NCBI GenBank assembly: GCA_946902875.1
Contig: OX336344.1
Coordinates: forward strand, 20,543,791-20,607,790
DNA from: Nematopogon swammerdamellus
Lineage: Eukaryota; Arthropoda; Insecta; Lepidoptera; Adelidae
Length of the DNA: 64,000 nucleotides
Direction: 5' to 3'
Numbering within the stretch: position 1 is the stretch's first letter; the number at the start of each line of letters is the position of its first letter. Shown here piece by piece: positions 24,601 to 30,600 of this stretch. The translations under genes and the position numbers were made by a program. The notes under the pieces were generated by a model that was given only the letters and a program-made list of their open reading frames with translations, searched no databases and was not told the DNA's origin.

Positions 24601-27600
24601 TGTACCCTCCGTGGAGTTTAAATTCACATCTGGTGAGCATTATTTATTAATTTATTTCCAGATCTTTTTTTTTATTTAATCCGGTATGGGTGGCTGAGTT
24701 GGAGGGGCTAAAGCGCATCCTCCGACCAGCCAATATCACCTCCGAGAAGGTAGGTGCCTTAAGGAGACTTCCCTGGATTGCTGGCTATACTGGACTAGAG
24801 GAGAACACAGCCGAGGCTGCTATGCGGCCATCTTACATCCAGTACGGTGGTAACAAGCCAGTTGGCTACAATTTGAGCCTACCACCTAGTAAGGGACAAG
24901 GGAAGGGGCCTACAGTTTTACACCGGTTCCGAACGGTGACGGTGACCGGTTCCTACAACAGCTGCTGCAGCTGTTGTAGGTGTGCAAGTAAGTACTCATT
25001 GGTACACGCCGACCGGCCGACCGGATTCGAACCTCGGACCTCTCGCATGAGAATCCGATGCCCAAACCACTCGGCCACCCGCCGCACAGTGGGTCGAAAC
25101 TGCTTTATAAGGGACATAGTGATTTTTTTACAACACCCATCGATAGGTGTCGTCATTCTGATGAATAATTGTAAAAAACCTGATCCACACCACAGGAGAG
25201 ACATCAACAACGCCGCTCTCGCCGCTGTCGCCGATGGAGGACAGCTCCGACGCAGCCCCGGAGCGCGGGAGCCTGGACAGTCGGCCTCGCCTTCAGCGCT
25301 CGCATGTACCCTCCAAGAAAACGTTCAAGTTCCGCCGCAGCCGAAAGAACAAGGCTGACGTGAGAGCATTCATTTATTTCTTTTAAACAGACAGCCTGGG
25401 CTCAGGTAATTTTTGGAGTACCGTATTCGTCGTACAGGACCCTATTACTAAGCCTACGCCGTCTGTCTGTCTGTCTGTTCGTCTGTCTGTCCGAGGGCTG
25501 TATCTCTTGAACCGTAATAGGTAGCCCGTTGAAATTTTCACAGAATATGTGTTATTATGGCCGATATAAAAACAATTAATAAAAATAAGAAAAAGTCAAA
25601 ATTCACAGGGGTCCCCATACAATAAACTAATTAGTGTATGCGCGCCGTCTACCGAAAACAGTGTGAAGCATTTTAACTAGTACATAGATGGCGTGAGTGG
25701 TGCTGAACATGACGTGGCGATACGGAACCCTCGGTGCGCGAGTTCGAATCGCACTTGGCCGGTTTTTTTGTTATTTCTGCCGAACTTGATGGCTGTGTTC
25801 TATATAGAATGTTTTTTATTAAATGAAACTAACACGGTTGGCTACATCACCTAAGACATCCGTGATGTCAACCCATAACACCGGGTGAACTAGGCGCCAT
25901 GTCAGTGCTTACCTGCATTTCATGTCAGCTATACTGAACTGAACGGAAAACACGAACTATTTGCATAGCCGTTTCGACCGACGACGACGTTTCGTTCAGT
26001 GCGGTGCTACCAACCCAGCCGGTTAAAATCTACCACCTAGTATCATGGTAAAAAGGGAAGGGACCTACCTACAGTTTAATGGGGAATCCGAACCACGGTC
26101 AGCCTCAATTGCATGCATGACTAATCCAAGATTCATGTACTTTAAAAGAATAGCCCCACTGCATCTCTCCCCGTGTATGTCGTAAAAGGCGACTAAGGGA
26201 TAAGACTCCCTTCTTATATTACTAGGTGGTAGGGTTTAACCCGCCCGGGTTGGTAACACCGCACTGTATGAAAGGTCGGTCGAAACGGCCATGTAAATAG
26301 TTTGTGTTTACCGTCCAGTTCAGTGTAGCCGGCACGACCGAACGGAAGCACTGACGTGGCACCTAGTTCACCCGGTGTTATGGGCTGACATCACGGATGT
26401 TGTAGGTGATGTAGCCAACCGTGTCAGTTTCCATAAAAAAAAATGAAAAGTAAACCGAAGTGTTTGGTTGCAAAGGTGGCGCACATACGACTGGAGTCCG
26501 AGTGTTCGTCGCCGACGCAGCCTGCCTGCGAGCCTCCGCTGTCGGCGCCGCCCGCGCCGCTGCGGCGGGCGTGGCCGCCTGCGTCCGCGCCTCTACTCCA
26601 GCCGCAGAACAACCACCACACGGACACCTCGTGGGACAGCGAGAGTCAGGTCTCGCAGACATCTTCCACTTCTGGATACAGGTATACTTGTACCAGTCAT
26701 TGGTAGCTAGTATGGTTCAGATTCTATGTCAAACTTTGTGCGGCCTTTCTTTTCCTCTCACCTAATCTTGATTCAGTCGTTGTTTGTTGTTTTGTTGCAG
26801 GCGCATAGACGGGGGGGGATATGGGTGTCGTATGTCCCCCCGAAATCTTTGGAATTACAAAAATCCCGAAGTATTTTTCGGCGCGTTCGAAGTTCGAACC
26901 TTGCCGCCGCCTCCGCGCCGTTCGTATGTGTATCGCGAAATGTCGCAACCGTTTTACCAAAATTCAAAATGTGGCTGTTCTACTAGCCAACTAGCCTCTG
27001 TCTGTGCTGGCACAGTTCATCCCCTCCCAAATACAAATCCTGGCTACGCGCCTGTTTTGTTGTTGTTGTTTGTGTTTGTTGTTTTGTTGTTGTTGTTATT
27101 GTTGTTGTGCCACTTAATTTGCCTGATTTTGTGGTAGAATAAACCCCGCTCGGATGAATGATACGCACAGGAGTTTAGTCTAAAAATATTTTTAATTTTT
27201 TTTCTTTTGTTCATATACCTACGAGTATGGACTATTTTTAATAGCTGTTTAGACCAACCATTAAATATGGTGGTATCAATCCAGGCGGGCCTACCACTTA
27301 GTAAAGGAAAGGGCTACTACAACAACAACATTACAACCACAACAAAAATATCAACTGAGACAAAACAACACCAAAACCGACAAAAACAACAAAACAACAC
27401 AATAAAAACAACAACAACAAAAACAACCACAACAAAAACAACACAACAAAAACACAAAAACAACAACATCGACACGTGACGTTGCAGGGAGAGTTACAGC
27501 CTGCAGGCGTCGACGCTGGAGTCGCCCGGCGGATCGGCGCGCGCCGCTCTCGCGTCGCCCGACCCGCCGTCGGTGTCGCAGCGGACCGCGACACCGCCGC

Positions 27601-30600
27601 ACAGCCCCGACGGTACGCACGCCTTCGTATGTACCACGCACATTATATCGGGACCGTGTGTCGTCATCTGTACCTACTCTGCTCGCTTCACCTTCTCTCT
27701 TCAGTGCGCTATTGGCGTTATGCTAGTTTCATTGATCCTGGATGTTTTAGTTTTTTATTCTTTTTATGGGAAGCACGACATATGGCGCGCGCCAGACTAA
27801 CGCAGAGGTGTAGTCCGACGGCGCCCACGGGCATTCGGATATTTACGGGGGCTGCGAATACCATGCCAGCCGGCTAGGTGCACCTTCACATTATGTTGGA
27901 AGGATCCCAGACTGTAAATTAGAGGAAAGGATGCAGGTGTTGTATTGTGACTTATGGTTATATCATATCAGTAATGTTCTGCCTAGGTGCCGCGTTAGTG
28001 CTTCAATTTAGTTGTGTTGGATACGCTGAACTGGCCCAAAAATCCGGACCTTTCATTAGCCGCTTATTACTTTATGTACAGTAGGTCATCAAGAATCGCA
28101 TCAAAAACTGTCCCTTGCCCCTTACTAGGTGGTAGGCTCAAATTGTAGCCGACTGGGTTGGTACCACCGTACTGGATGTAAGATGGCCGCATAGCAACCT
28201 CGGTTGTGTTCTCCTCTAGTCCAGTATAGCCAACAATCCAGGGAAGTCTCCGGTATGGCACCTACCTTCTCGGAGGTGATATTGGCTAGTCAGAGCATGT
28301 GCTTTGGCCCCTCTGACTCAGCCACCCATACCGGATTACATAAAATAAAAAAAAATTACAAAACGCTAACGCTCTGCACTCGCGCATCGTTCCGTTTCAT
28401 TCCGTGAAACGAACTCTCAACACGCGTGGCGCTGCGTCTGATGCGAAGTAGCCGCATGCGGCCCTTTCATTGGTGACATTGTATGTAGTGCGCCATGTTA
28501 GACTATGCTCTATCTGTTGATTTAAATCTTTGTCCTGATAGATGATGATTACATTATATTGACAGACACCAGTAGTAGGCATTTGGGTATATAACTTCAT
28601 ACAATTTCATAGTAAAAAAAATGTTTTCACTGTGTCATGAAATGCTGCATCTGTCACAAATCAGCACAGGCGTGTCTAGCCAGTGGTAAACATTTTAATA
28701 GACTAAGGCCCACTTGCACCAACACGAATTTAACGATATAAACCAGTTTAACTCGTTAAGCTAGTACCCGTTGACTGTGGGAACCGCGTTTAAATCGATA
28801 ACTCGCTACTTAACTCTAAATTCGTGTTGGTGCAAGTGGGCCTAAGTGTACATTGAAAAATTGTCCAGTGAAGTTTCTTGTCAGTTCTTCTTCGCTGTGA
28901 TAATCGGACTAGCGGAATGTTACAATGTAAATATGACAAATCTGAGCGCAGTGTACATGTAATAGTGTAAGTCAATGCTAAATAAACAATAAACAATTGG
29001 AACTGAATGTGTCAGGTGAATAATATTGGTGGTACCTACATCTCTCAGAACGAGCGGAATTTTACATTGTAAACAAACGCCTTAAAGGTCCACCAATGAC
29101 CGCTTGTGCACTGGACGATATCGAAATACCGCCACGGCAGTTCATACATTTTCAGGGTTCCGTCGCCGTCTGTCTGTCCTATCTTTGAAGGCTGACTTTT
29201 TTAAGCGTAATAGGCAGCCGGTTGAAATTTTCATATGCTAACAAAAATAAAAAATGAAAAAGAGGGTCCCCATACAAGAAACGAGTTTTTTTTCAATGAT
29301 TTTTGTTTTGTTTTCGCTCAATCCTAAAAAACTCTAATACATTACAAGCGTCAAACTCGGTATGATTATTAGTGCAAACTCTAAGGTAAAACAAGAAAAT
29401 AATAAAAAACCGTCCAATTACGTAGTTCTACGGAACCCTCGTTGCGCGAGTCCGACTCGCACTTGGCCGGTTTTTTTCTACACTGCTGTGCCGTTATTCT
29501 AACGGACAGGCCAATAAGATGACAGGTAAACGATGCGATGCGTGTTGTGATGCTTCCACTTTCCTACGTGTTGTGTGTATCGAGATTGATGTTTCGTGTT
29601 GTCAATATGTTTGTGCAGATTTTGCATCCCAGCTTTTGATAAATGTTTCTATGTCTTTGTCATCGATGTCTAATTTTATAGATCGAACGTCGTGCGATTT
29701 AACCTGTACTATGTTTCGTCTTAACAAGTGTGCGTGCATTCACACACAGTATTGTGATACTCACACAAGCACACACTTACATCATATAGTCGTTTCATGT
29801 CCGTAAACGGCGGGCATCGGAGCGCGCCGCGCCTCCTGCCACGAGATACTTTCGTGTTTGCATTTTACACGCCGCCATGCTGTCACGTGACGCGATCCCT
29901 ACGACGTTACTGTCGCTTTCTCACTTGCCTACAGGTGATAAGAGTGAGCGAGAAAGTTGTCATCGCTCGCCCATCGGCGCGATTGTCGTATTTCCGCTCA
30001 CTCTTATGATCAGTAGGCAAGTGGGAACGAGAACGCGATATTATAGCTACGTCACACAATCCGTGACATGTCAGCATGGCTTCTTAACACGTCATAACAT
30101 GCTCAGGCGAAACAAACAACAACGTTTGTCACTGTTACTCTTGCATAAAACACAGCTTTACTCTTTCTCGTTCGCTCTTTATATTAATTACGTATACAAA
30201 AATCTGTTTAACATAAAATTTGAGAAAAAAACCAGCAAAATAAATACTTACTGATGGAAGGAGACGCCATTCTTTACGTAATTTCGATCTGAGCTGTTAC
30301 AATACTTGTAACAGCAACCGGGCATGCTGAGCTGAACACACGCACTTTTGCGCCACAGACTCGGTACAGTAAGACTTACGCTCAACACGCGCTGCACACG
30401 CCGTATGAAGCGGCTGTCCGTGAAATCTGCAATTTATGCAGTTCTCGTCGAGAACAAATCGTTTCGGGAGTAATGTATGGGATGGGCATATCTCTAAATA
30501 TACATCAATGGTCTTTGTCCGGTTTTGAGCTCAATAGATATTTATCACAAGGGATAATGTTGCTTGACAGCTCATTTCACAATCTGGGAGTCTAGAATCA

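Noticed and set aside
29797..30254. Open frames of 70 and 125 codons, identical at 52395-52852
   Set aside because: Identity follows from the shared 850-bp transposon. The sequences overlap in different frames and match no protein I recognise.
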